From NCBI GenBank assembly GCA_030151245.1, contig JASLEF010000178.1, forward strand, positions 1-18,109: a DNA stretch of 18,109 nt. Reading direction: 5' to 3'. Each line of letters begins with the position of its first letter. Position 1 is the first letter of the stretch. Source of the stretch: Ignatzschineria sp. GTDB taxonomy: Bacteria; Pseudomonadota; Gammaproteobacteria; Cardiobacteriales; Wohlfahrtiimonadaceae. The notes under the pieces were generated by a model. It worked only from the letters and a program-made list of their open reading frames with translations, did no database searches and had not been told where the DNA came from. Of this stretch, positions 1 through 7,014 are shown piece after piece. A program made the position numbers and the translations under genes.

Positions 1-5
1 TCCAT

Positions 6-38
6 AAAAAATCCCAGCAAATATGATTGCTGGGATTT
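6..38 (-). terminator. Intrinsic terminator of the trkA-argG unit
   Basis: A perfect 12-base-pair inverted repeat (9-20 with 27-38, six-base loop) has a GC-rich core CCCAGC/GCTGGG. On the minus strand it runs into six T residues (plus-strand A6-A11). It lies 30 bases past the argG stop codon and should end the leftward transcript. Confidence 0.9.
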
Positions 39-67
39 GGTAATTATTAAGATCGTGTTAAATGAGA

Positions 68-1276
68 TTAACGACGATTTTTGCTTGCTGCAATACGTAA
101 ACGAAGTGCGTTCAATTTAATGAAACCGCCGGCATCTTTCTGATCGTATGCGCCGCCATCGTCTTCAAATGTTGCGATATCTTCATCGAAGAGTGAATCA
201 TCAGACTTACGGCCAACGATGATAACGTTACCCTTATAGAGTTTTACGCGAACAACGCCGTTTACAAATTTTTGTGATTCATCGATCATTGTTTGAAGCA
301 TTTCACGCTCAGGGCTCCACCAGTAACCGTTATAGATGAGGCTTGCATATTTTGGCATGAGCTCATCTTTAAGGTGCGCAACTTCACGGTCTAGCGTGAT
401 TGATTCAATCGCGCGGTGTGCCTTGAGCATAATGGTTCCTGCAGGTGTTTCGTAGCAACCACGAGCTTTCATTCCCACGTAGCGGTTTTCAACGATATCA
501 ACACGTCCAATACCATTTGCGCCAGCGAGTTTATTGAGCTGCGCCATCACATTTGCAGGAGAGGTTTCAACGCCATCAATTGCAACGATATCACCGTGAC
601 GATAGGTTAATTCAACATAAGTAGCAACATCTGGTGCTTCTTCAGGAGAAACGGTCCAGCGCCACATATCAGCTTCAGGTTCGCTCCATGGATCTTCTAA
701 TGATAAACCTTCATAAGAGATATGAAGAAGGTTTGCATCCATTGAGTAAGGAGATTTTTTACCACCACGATCAATGACGATATTATTTTTTTCAGCATAA
801 TCGAGAAGCTTTTCGCGAGACATTAAGTCCCACTCACGCCAAGGTGCAATCACTTTTACCCCAGGTTTAAGGGCATATGCACCGAGTTCAAAGCGTACTT
901 GGTCGTTACCTTTTCCTGTTGCGCCATGAGAAATAGCATCTGCACCTGTTTCATTCGCAATTTCGATTAAACGTTTTGCAATGAGTGGGCGTGCAATTGA
1001 AGTACCTAAAAGATATTCGCCTTCATAGATCGCATTTGCACGGAACATTGGAAAAATAAAGTCGCGTGCAAATTCTTCGCGGAGGTCATCAATGTAGATC
1101 TCTTTTACGCCGAGTGCTTGCGCTTTCTCGCGTGCTGGCTCAACTTCTTCCCCTTGACCGATATCTGCCGTAAATGTTACTACTTCGCAATTATATTCGT
1201 CTTGTAACCATTTAAGGATTACGGAAGTGTCTAACCCGCCTGAATATGCGAGGACCACTTTATTGATTTTTTCCAT
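68..1276 (-). CDS. argG: Argininosuccinate synthase
   Basis: This enzyme joins citrulline and aspartate with ATP hydrolysis to AMP and pyrophosphate, making argininosuccinate in the penultimate step of cytosolic arginine synthesis. The 402-residue length is normal for the family. The PP-loop ATP-binding motif AYSGGLDTS is at residues 10-18, and the conserved HGATGKGNDQVRFE stretch of the nucleotide and citrulline site is at 117-130. The ATG start is supported by an AGGAGA ribosome binding site just upstream on the minus strand. The gene begins 32 bases after the trkA stop codon with no terminator between them, so the two are probably co-transcribed, although I see no functional link between potassium uptake and arginine synthesis. 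No ARG box was evident in the short gap. A strong terminator follows the gene. The family assignment is secure; the operon is inferred from spacing. Confidence 0.97.
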   Translation of the reverse strand: MEKINKVVLAYSGGLDTSVILKWLQDEYNCEVVTFTADIGQGEEVEPAREKAQALGVKEIYIDDLREEFARDFIFPMFRANAIYEGEYLLGTSIARPLIAKRLIEIANETGADAISHGATGKGNDQVRFELGAYALKPGVKVIAPWREWDLMSREKLLDYAEKNNIVIDRGGKKSPYSMDANLLHISYEGLSLEDPWSEPEADMWRWTVSPEEAPDVATYVELTYRHGDIVAIDGVETSPANVMAQLNKLAGANGIGRVDIVENRYVGMKARGCYETPAGTIMLKAHRAIESITLDREVAHLKDELMPKYASLIYNGYWWSPEREMLQTMIDESQKFVNGVVRVKLYKGNVIIVGRKSDDSLFDEDIATFEDDGGAYDQKDAGGFIKLNALRLRIAASKNRR

Positions 1277-1308
1277 TACAGTCTCCTGTCGACTTTTGGT
1301 ATGAAAGA

Positions 1309-2688
1309 TTATTTTCTAAGTTCAAAGAGATCTTCCACTTCGGGAATACTCTCTTTATCGGTAATAAATAAGATTAGATGATCATTCTGTTCAATAAACA
1401 TGGAGGGCTCAATCTTCATCACTTTTCCTCGACGAATAAGTCCTGCAACGACCACATTTTCTGGCCAGCGGATTCCTTCTAAGGATTTTCCAACGATTTT
1501 TGAGGTCTCGGCATTCCCGTGGGCAATAATCTCCATTGCTTCTGACTCGCCTGATCTAAGAGAGTATACCTGAACAATATCCCCTTTTCTAATGTAAGTG
1601 AGTAGAGTACTCAATGTTACTTGTTGTGGAGAGAAAGCAAGATCAATATTTGATTCATCTTCAATCATTTCAAGATAAGAGGATCGATTGATGAGTGACA
1701 TTGAAAATTTTGCACCAAGACGTTTTGCGAGCATAGCGGCCATAATATTGGTCTGATCATCATTTGTTAAGGCACAAAATAGATCTGTTTTTTCAATATT
1801 TTCTTCAAAAAGAAGAGCTTCATCCGTACAATCGCCATGAAGGATAAGGCTTTTATTGAGTTGTGCTGCTAAGTGATTAGCACGCTCAGCATTCGCTTCA
1901 ATGAGTTTAACGTGCGTAAATGATTCGAGAGCTTCAGCAAGAGATGCACCGATATTGCCACCGCCGGCGATAGTAATACGCTTTGCTGAGCGCTGTTTCG
2001 CTTGAAACTGTTCAATAACTTCGCGAGCATCAGAGCGAGCACAGAGGAAGTATACTTCATCATCTTCTTCTAAAATGGTATTCTCTTCCGGAATAAATTC
2101 ACTACCTTCACGGTAAATGGCCACGTAATTGATATTAAGGTGGCGTGTTCGGCGTTTAATTTTGGCAAAGCGGCGTCCATAAAGTTGGGAATCTTTTTCA
2201 ACGCCCATTGAGACAATGAGGGCTTCTCCTTTAGAGAAACGAAGAACATCGAGTGCGCCTGGCAACTCAATAATGTTTTTAATATAGTTGGTAATGAGGG
2301 TTTCTGGGCTGATCACCACATCAATATGGAATGTGGAGTCGAGTTTGTTGCCAAAGAGATCTCCATGACGTAGATAATCTTGGGAGCGAACCCGTGCGAC
2401 TTTCAGCTTGATACCAAAGACGGTGTGCGCTACTTGGCAAGCAACAATATTGACTTCATCACTTGAGGTAACGGCAATAATAACATCCATACTCTCAGCC
2501 CCAGCTTCTTTTAGAATTACGGGAGATGCCGCATTACCCCGGATTGTACGGATATCGTAACGCTCTTTTAATGAGGCGAGGGGCTCATATTTGTTATCAA
2601 TAATTGTGATATCATTTTGAGCTTCTTTTGATAATACATGGGCAACGGTAGAACCAACTTGTCCGGCGCCTAAAATCAGAATTTTCAT
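1309..2688 (-). CDS. trkA: Trk potassium uptake system peripheral NAD-binding protein TrkA
   Basis: TrkA is the cytoplasmic regulatory subunit that binds the TrkH/TrkG potassium channel and gates it in response to nucleotides (family knowledge). The 459 residues match the roughly 458 of the E. coli protein and show the duplicated RCK layout. The first Rossmann motif GAGQVG is at residues 7-12, followed by an RCK_C half to about 230. The second glycine motif AGGGNIG is at 241-247, followed by a second RCK_C domain to the end. No membrane segment is visible, as expected. No trkH or trkG lies in this window, so the channel subunit must be encoded elsewhere. Upstream is the divergent magnesium transporter leader, giving back-to-back cation transport genes. 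The ribosome binding site is weak (AAGG about 12 bases before the ATG). argG follows after 32 bases. Confidence 0.96.
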   Translation of the reverse strand: MKILILGAGQVGSTVAHVLSKEAQNDITIIDNKYEPLASLKERYDIRTIRGNAASPVILKEAGAESMDVIIAVTSSDEVNIVACQVAHTVFGIKLKVARVRSQDYLRHGDLFGNKLDSTFHIDVVISPETLITNYIKNIIELPGALDVLRFSKGEALIVSMGVEKDSQLYGRRFAKIKRRTRHLNINYVAIYREGSEFIPEENTILEEDDEVYFLCARSDAREVIEQFQAKQRSAKRITIAGGGNIGASLAEALESFTHVKLIEANAERANHLAAQLNKSLILHGDCTDEALLFEENIEKTDLFCALTNDDQTNIMAAMLAKRLGAKFSMSLINRSSYLEMIEDESNIDLAFSPQQVTLSTLLTYIRKGDIVQVYSLRSGESEAMEIIAHGNAETSKIVGKSLEGIRWPENVVVAGLIRRGKVMKIEPSMFIEQNDHLILFITDKESIPEVEDLFELRK

Positions 2689-2940
2689 TACTTCAGTTGA
2701 CCTTATTTATAACAGGGCAATAATACCGCATATGTCACTAGATTTATACCTTTTTTCATAGCATTATGCGCTAGATGTAAGATTTTAGGTGAGAATTATT
2801 TTAAAGTGGTCAAATTGATATCATATTTGAATTATGGTATAATTTTTGCCTTAAATTCCCCGGTAAGGTATTAGTTTTATAGTTGTAAATGCTTGATAAA
2901 CTGGTGTTTTACCAATATTTGATCATTTAATAGATAATGA
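2689..2940. other. Divergent intergenic region between trkA and the magnesium leader
   Basis: This AT-rich stretch separates the leftward trkA start from the rightward M-box. It holds the mgtE promoter described separately. A trkA promoter should also lie here, but I could not pick a convincing minus-strand -35/-10 pair. The bases between the mgtE start point and the aptamer (about 2850-2940) contain no coding frame that I can support. Confidence 0.5.
2815..2843 (+). promoter_or_regulatory. Sigma70-type promoter for the M-box/mgtE transcript
   Basis: TTGATA (2815-2820) and a perfect TATAAT (2838-2843) are separated by exactly 17 bases. A start near 2850 would give a leader of about 590 bases containing the whole M-box before the mgtE ATG. 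This is the best promoter match I found in the window. Confidence 0.75.
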
Positions 2941-3120
2941 TTCCTCGTTAGGTGAGGTTCCTATATTGGTCGGAAGCTGTTGCCCAGAAATGTCGAGAGA
3001 CACCAATGGGTCAGCAGGAATAATCGAATTAAGGTTATTTCTAATACAGTGAGGACAGGGCGTTATTAATTTAATAACTATCGGTTCTAGCCATATAGTG
3101 CTAAAGTTTTTACGAAGGAG
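2941..3120 (+). ncRNA. M-box (ykoK leader) magnesium-sensing riboswitch
   Basis: This is the aptamer class that folds compactly when Mg2+ is abundant and turns off magnesium transporter genes. Near-consensus blocks appear in order: CGTTAGGTGAGG with CTATAT (2946-2965); GCTGTTGCCCAGAAATGTCG (2976-2995); GAGAGACACCAATGGGTCAG (2996-3015); AATTAAGGT near 3027; and the 3-prime signature CCATATAGTGCTAAAG (3091-3106). The closing stem P1 pairs TCCTCGT near 2942-2948 with ACGAAGGA at 3112-3119, with one bulge. It lies between a good promoter and a gene for an MgtE-type Mg2+ transporter, exactly the expected target. Family identity rests on remembered consensus and was not scored with a covariance model. 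Confidence 0.95.
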
Positions 3121-3122
3121 GG

Positions 3123-3158
3123 GCCTTAACCCGTATCTTTAGATTGTCTCGTTAAGGC
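3123..3158 (+). promoter_or_regulatory. Hairpin directly after the M-box aptamer
   Basis: GCCTTAAC (3123-3130) pairs perfectly with GTTAAGGC (3151-3158) around a 20-base loop, starting two bases after the P1 stem. No T-run follows, so it is not a terminator itself. Its right arm contains the AAGG that could act as ribosome binding site for a ten-codon frame at 3162. It may belong to the riboswitch expression platform; the function is inferred only from position. Confidence 0.5.
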
Positions 3159-3161
3159 GTC

Positions 3162-3194
3162 ATGAAACTATTTTATAGGGTAGGAAGCCTATAA
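3162..3194 (+). CDS. Possible ten-residue leader peptide MKLFYRVGSL
   Basis: An ATG at 3162 opens ten codons ending in TAA at 3192-3194. AAGG at 3154-3157 lies four bases upstream, and that AAGG is buried in the right arm of the hairpin at 3123-3158. The frame runs through the next hairpin (3169-3198), so translation would open that structure. Small leader peptides control some magnesium transporter genes in enterobacteria (mgtL, corL), but this peptide does not resemble them in any way I can see. A short frame like this can arise by chance, so the call is tentative. Confidence 0.2.
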   Translation: MKLFYRVGSL

Positions 3195-3198
3195 AATA
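3169..3198 (+). promoter_or_regulatory. Second leader hairpin between M-box and mgtE
   Basis: TATTTTATAGG (3169-3179) is perfectly complementary to CCTATAAAATA (3188-3198) with an eight-base loop. It is not followed by a T-run. It lies between the aptamer and the terminator hairpin and may be part of the expression platform or an RNA-processing signal. Confidence 0.45.
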
Positions 3199-3264
3199 AG
3201 TTCAGAAATCCGTTATTTTTTGAAGCTAGCAAAATGCTGGAAATCGCTGAAGATCATAGGAATC

Positions 3265-3298
3265 AATCTCAATTTATCATTAATGATTGAGATTTTTT
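3265..3298 (+). terminator. Intrinsic terminator in the mgtE leader
   Basis: AATCTCAAT (3265-3273) pairs with ATTGAGATT (3286-3294) around a 12-base loop, and the right arm runs into six T residues (3293-3298). It ends 142 bases before the mgtE start, so it would stop the mgtE message early. It is the natural off-switch output of the M-box, although it lies about 145 bases beyond the aptamer and I did not find an obvious antiterminator pairing. Confidence 0.7.
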
Positions 3299-3440
3299 AT
3301 GGTTGTTTCGTTTTCTAACTTATTTTGGATATTAGGCTTAATATTGTCGCTTCAGCTAAAATAGCGTCCTTCAAGCTATAACTTCATTCTAATTTGTGAA
3401 GAGATCATCATCGATCATGCCAAGTCATAGGAGGATGCTT

Positions 3441-4469
3441 ATGGTTCAACCGCACAATGTTAAAAGACCACATGAGTTCGCAGAGGAAACTGTCGGATCT
3501 TTAATGGATTTCGATTTTATCTGTGTTCCTGAAACATATACTGTCGGAGAGGCATTTAAGTATCTGAGGAAGAATGTTCACGGAAAAGCAAATATCCACT
3601 ATAGTTATGTTATTGATCCGATGGGGGTATTGGTCGGGGTTCTTTCATTACGAGAGTTGCTAGGTGCTGATGAAGAGAGTGTTCTACGTGATATTATGTC
3701 GCCCACCTCTTTAAAGCTTGATTATAATTTAGACCAAGAGAAAGCAGCGAGAATTTTCCAAGACTCAGATTTAGTAACACTTCCGGTGATTGATAGTAAT
3801 GGTCGAATGATCGGCGTGCTTCATGTCGATGAAATGATGGATGTGTTACAACAAGAAGCTACGGAAGATATTCATAAAATGGCATCAATTTCTGTAGATG
3901 ATGATGAAGAAGTGAAAGGTCTTTTAGAGTCTTCCATGGGATGGCTTTATAAAAAACGAATTGGTTGGTTAGTGATTCTTGTGTTTGTGAATCTCTTATC
4001 CGGGGCAGGAATTGCGAGTTATGAAGAATTATTGAATGACCATATTTATGTGGTCTTCTTTCTACCGCTATTGATAGCGAGTGGTGGAAATACAGGTTCT
4101 CAATCGACAACACTTGTGATAAGGGCAATGGCGGTTGGAGATGTGACAATGCGGGATTGGGGTAAGGTTTTTGTTAAAGAAGCCTTAGTCTCTTTTGCAT
4201 TAGGGTTGACAATGGCTGCCGCGATAGCGGTCATTGGTTATTATCGTGGAAGCGATTACGGTGCTGGTACAGAAACGGCGATTATTATTGCGATGTCGAT
4301 GGTGATTGTGGTGATGTTCGGGGGCTTATTAGGGGCCGTGATCCCCTTTGTTTTTCGACTCTTTAACCTTGACCCAGCAACGGCAAGCACCCCGTTAATC
4401 ACCTCTATTTGTGATATCGCGGGGGTCTTTATCTATCTTGGGATTGCGAGCATGTTCTTGCAATTTTAA
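3441..4469 (+). CDS. mgtE: Short MgtE-type magnesium transporter lacking the N-terminal domain
   Basis: MgtE proteins are inner-membrane Mg2+ channels gated by cytosolic Mg2+ binding. This 342-residue form has two CBS domains (about 18-75 and 84-140), an acidic plug-helix region (about 141-172) and five membrane segments (about 173-340). The family signature GGNTGSQS is at 215-222, and the pore segment has PATASTPLITSICDIAG with Asp325 at the place of the conserved selectivity aspartate. The usual superhelical N domain of about 130 residues is absent. A GTG 45 bases upstream is also in frame, but ATG 3441 has a perfect AGGAGG (3429-3434) six bases before it and is the better start. The M-box and terminator upstream indicate repression by high Mg2+. 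A terminator follows before ampG. The gene symbol reflects family membership; transport specificity is inferred. Confidence 0.9.
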   Translation: MVQPHNVKRPHEFAEETVGSLMDFDFICVPETYTVGEAFKYLRKNVHGKANIHYSYVIDPMGVLVGVLSLRELLGADEESVLRDIMSPTSLKLDYNLDQEKAARIFQDSDLVTLPVIDSNGRMIGVLHVDEMMDVLQQEATEDIHKMASISVDDDEEVKGLLESSMGWLYKKRIGWLVILVFVNLLSGAGIASYEELLNDHIYVVFFLPLLIASGGNTGSQSTTLVIRAMAVGDVTMRDWGKVFVKEALVSFALGLTMAAAIAVIGYYRGSDYGAGTETAIIIAMSMVIVVMFGGLLGAVIPFVFRLFNLDPATASTPLITSICDIAGVFIYLGIASMFLQF

Positions 4470-4522
4470 GGGGAGTTTACTGTAAGATGATTGAATATGA
4501 TTTTACAGGGTAATATCTGATA

Positions 4523-4556
4523 TGATCGGTGAATAAATTCATCGATCATTTTTTTT
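4523..4556 (+). terminator. Intrinsic terminator between mgtE and the AmpG-like gene
   Basis: TGATCGGTGAA (4523-4533) pairs with TTCATCGATCA (4538-4548) around a four-base TAAA loop, with a single G-U pair in 11. Eight T residues follow (4549-4556). It should end the mgtE message. It stops only 11 bases before the AAGGAG ribosome binding site of the next gene, so it also lies in the likely ampG leader. Confidence 0.85.
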
Positions 4557-4579
4557 AATAAGTTGAAAAGGAGAGGGAA

Positions 4580-5857
4580 GTGGCGCAATTAAACCGATGG
4601 TTAGAGAGTTTTTCTCGCTATTTCTCTGCACAAAATTTATCTGTTGCATTATTAGGTTTTTCATCTGGTTTGCCGATATTAATGACTTTATCGACATTAA
4701 CCTATTGGTTGTCGACTCTAGGGGTTGAAAAATCTGCAATCGGGCTGGCGTCATTGTTAGGAATGCCATATTTGCTCAAGTTTATTTGGGCGCCTTTATT
4801 GGATCTATTTCAATTACCCATTTTAGGCAAACTCGGTCGGCGTAAGGGGTGGATCATTTTCTTTCAGATCATTATTGCCTTAGTTTTTGCGATGTTAGCC
4901 ATGATAGATCCTAAAGAATCACCTTATCTGTTAGGGATATTAATTTTTTCATTAGCGTTTGCTTCAGCCAGTCAAGATATTGTGGTAGATGCCTACCGTA
5001 TTGATGTGTTAGATGAGGCAACACAAGCTTATGGTGCGAGTAGTTACCTTTTTATGTATCGGATTGCAATGCTCTTGATGGGAGCGGGGGTGTTAGCGCT
5101 TTCTGATATTTATTCTTGGGGAGCCATTTTTCAAGCTGTCGCGGTGATGGTGATATTGATTGTTTTATTAACACTACTGATTCCGGAAAAACAGCAAGAA
5201 GCATCAACAGAGTTATCGGCAGTTAAAGAGTATAGTAATCCGTTTAGACGCTTTATTGAAGGTTTTGAGCAGTTTTTTAAACGAGATTATGCGCTTTTAT
5301 TTCTTCTGTTAGTGATCTGTTATAAGTTACCAGATGCTGTTTCTGGTGTCATGGCGACCCCTTTTTATCATGAAATGGGCTATACCGGCACGCAAATAGG
5401 GGCAGTATCCAAAATTTATGGTTTAGTCGCAACGTTGTTAGGTGCCTTTTTAGCGGCTGCGATTATTAATATGTTAGGGCTTTATCGTAGCCTGATTGTT
5501 TCAGCGATCTTAATTGGGGCCACTAATTTAGGGTATCTATTGGTTATTGTGAAACCTAATTTAACAATGCTAATGATTGCTTTGAGTGCCGAAAATTTTA
5601 TTTCTGGATTTTCAAGTGCGCTATTTATTATGTTTTTAGGATTACTTTGTGATCGTAATGCCTCGGCGACACAATATGCTCTCTTAAGTGCTTTGGCAAC
5701 TTTTGGCCTTCGTGTTTTAGGAGGGGCTTCAGGTTTTATGGTGGAAGGGTTAGGCTGGACGAATTTCTTTATTTCAACAGCTATCTTATTTATCCCGAGT
5801 CTGATTTTAATTATTATCTTAAAGTCAGAAATTCAAAAGCTGAAAATACCCCATTAA
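4580..5857 (+). CDS. ampG: AmpG-like major facilitator, muropeptide permease
   Basis: AmpG imports GlcNAc-anhydroMurNAc peptides across the inner membrane during cell-wall recycling, and through this influences AmpC induction where AmpR is present. The 425-residue protein is hydrophobic throughout with about 12 predicted membrane segments. It carries family-like blocks: SSGLP near 28-32, LGMPYLLKFIWAPLLD at 60-75, the GRRKGW cytoplasmic loop at 86-91, and FASASQDIVVDAYR at 127-140. It is shorter than the roughly 490 residues of E. coli AmpG. The start is GTG, supported by AAGGAG (4568-4573) six bases upstream. A strong terminator precedes it by 11 bases before that site, so expression needs readthrough or a promoter very close by. 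It is convergent with the next gene. A general transporter of the same family with another substrate cannot be excluded. Confidence 0.85.
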   Translation: MAQLNRWLESFSRYFSAQNLSVALLGFSSGLPILMTLSTLTYWLSTLGVEKSAIGLASLLGMPYLLKFIWAPLLDLFQLPILGKLGRRKGWIIFFQIIIALVFAMLAMIDPKESPYLLGILIFSLAFASASQDIVVDAYRIDVLDEATQAYGASSYLFMYRIAMLLMGAGVLALSDIYSWGAIFQAVAVMVILIVLLTLLIPEKQQEASTELSAVKEYSNPFRRFIEGFEQFFKRDYALLFLLLVICYKLPDAVSGVMATPFYHEMGYTGTQIGAVSKIYGLVATLLGAFLAAAIINMLGLYRSLIVSAILIGATNLGYLLVIVKPNLTMLMIALSAENFISGFSSALFIMFLGLLCDRNASATQYALLSALATFGLRVLGGASGFMVEGLGWTNFFISTAILFIPSLILIIILKSEIQKLKIPH

Positions 5858-5974
5858 AGCCATAGGGGGGTTATAGAGAGAACGCTGAAAAAAAATCGAA
5901 GGTATAGCAAGGCATGGAAAGTATCAAAAGATTTTATAGCCGGATTAAATAGTGGATTAAAAAAAGAAAGGAAT

Positions 5975-6009
5975 AAAAAAGTCATTTGATTATTTCAAAT
6001 GACTTTTTT
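5975..6009. terminator. Bidirectional terminator between ampG and the FAH-family gene
   Basis: A perfect 15-base-pair stem (5975-5989 with 5995-6009, five-base loop) begins with six A and ends with six T, so it presents a T-run on both strands. It lies between two convergent genes, 117 bases after the ampG stop and 27 bases after the FAH-family stop, and can end both transcripts. Confidence 0.92.
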
Positions 6010-6036
6010 ATAAGAGAGCTTCTTAATGCTTCTTCA

Positions 6037-6696
6037 TTATTTTGAAATTTCAAAATCTGCAGAGATGAAATTTTCGAGTGTGAGATTGAGTTGATCCCCT
6101 GCTGCCAGTTGGCCAACACCTTCCGGCGTTCCCGTATAGATAAGATCACCTTTTGATAATCCATAAACGGTTGAGAGATAGCTAACAATCTCGGCAATGG
6201 GATAGAGCATCATTTGAGAGTTTCCATTTTGCTTTAAAGTCCCGTTTTGGGTGAAAGTAAATTGAATATTCTTAGGATCTTGGATCTTATCAGCGCTAAT
6301 AAAGTCACTCACCATCGCCGCTGCTGGGAAGCCCTTACATTTTGTCCAAGGTTCACCTTTCTTTTTAATTATATCTTGTAGATCTCGAGCGGTAAGATCG
6401 AGTCCTACGCCGTAACCTCCAATGATAGAGAGTGCTTCTTCAGGTGATAAATTGCGAGCATTTTTAGTAATATAGATGACAAGTTCTGCTTCATAATGCA
6501 CAGAATTAGAAAATGCCGGCAAAGTAATGGTATCACCTTTTTGTGCAAGCGCTGAGGTGGGCTTTAAAAACACTAAAGGTTCTGTCGGTGTTTCATTATT
6601 GAGCTCTTCGATATGTTTTGCATAGTTACGCCCAATGCAAAAAATATTTTGAATCGGACACGTCTGATTTTCTAGTATGATTGTAGGTTGAGACAT
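6037..6696 (-). CDS. Fumarylacetoacetate hydrolase family protein, YcgM-like acylpyruvase
   Basis: Proteins of this family hydrolyse carbon-carbon bonds in acylpyruvates or decarboxylate oxaloacetate, using a divalent metal in a mixed beta-sandwich fold. At 219 residues it is a single-domain cytosolic form, the same length as E. coli YcgM. The metal ligands are recognisable: Glu69 and Glu71 in HYEAEL and Asp100 in GLDLTARDLQ. The GRNYAKHIEEL opening (22-32), KCKGFP (119-124) and TGTPEGVG near the C terminus are also typical. The start is supported by AAAGGAG a few bases upstream. It appears monocistronic, with its own terminator downstream and the formate dehydrogenase terminator upstream. 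No aromatic degradation genes are nearby, so a specific substrate cannot be named; oxaloacetate tautomerase or decarboxylase, or a fumarylpyruvate hydrolase, are alternatives. Confidence 0.9.
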   Translation of the reverse strand: MSQPTIILENQTCPIQNIFCIGRNYAKHIEELNNETPTEPLVFLKPTSALAQKGDTITLPAFSNSVHYEAELVIYITKNARNLSPEEALSIIGGYGVGLDLTARDLQDIIKKKGEPWTKCKGFPAAAMVSDFISADKIQDPKNIQFTFTQNGTLKQNGNSQMMLYPIAEIVSYLSTVYGLSKGDLIYTGTPEGVGQLAAGDQLNLTLENFISADFEISK

Positions 6697-7014
6697 AGCT
6701 TCTCCTTTGGAATTTAAAATTTATCAATAATTGTCGTTATTTTTATAATCATTTTTATAGTGTTGTGATTGATTCTAGTATAAAGAGTGCGATATTCCTA
6801 TGTTAGGTGTGGGTTTTTATCTGTAAACAAAATGAGGAATGGTCATATTAACGGGCAACACATTGATATTATTTAAATTTAGTAAAAGATGAAATATTGA
6901 AGGGGTATATTTCCGTTGAATTGAAGATGATTATTTAATGGTTTCTTTTTTTGACGACTCTCAAAAAAAGAAAAGCTCAAATATTGTTTGAGCTTTTGCG
7001 ATGAGAATGATGTT
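6697..7014. other. Intergenic region between the FAH-family gene and fdhE
   Basis: About 318 bases of AT-rich sequence carry the FAH-family ribosome binding site next to 6696 and, at the far end, the terminator of the formate dehydrogenase operon (6971-6997). The FAH-family promoter should be here on the minus strand. TATACT (6781 to 6776) is a possible -10, but no good -35 precedes it. I see no coding frame or RNA gene in the rest. Confidence 0.5.
6971..6997. terminator. Terminator of the formate dehydrogenase operon
   Basis: AAAAGCTCAAA (6971-6981) and TTTGAGCTTTT (6987-6997) form a perfect 11-base-pair stem with a five-base loop. On the minus strand it ends in a T-rich run (plus-strand AAAAAAAG before 6971). 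It lies 17 bases past the fdhE stop codon. Confidence 0.9.

Noticed and set aside
3408..4549. The 11-base string TCATCGATCAT at 3408-3418 recurs at 4539-4549, and ATGATCGGTGA at 4522-4532 recurs at 13952-13962, suggesting a shared operator.
   Set aside because: In 18 kb, dozens of repeated 11-mer pairs are expected by chance, and one copy is part of a terminator stem, so no operator is supported.
5914..5952. A 12-codon frame after ampG (product MESIKRFYSRIK).
   Set aside because: It has no clear ribosome binding site, is very short and lies in ordinary sequence before a terminator.
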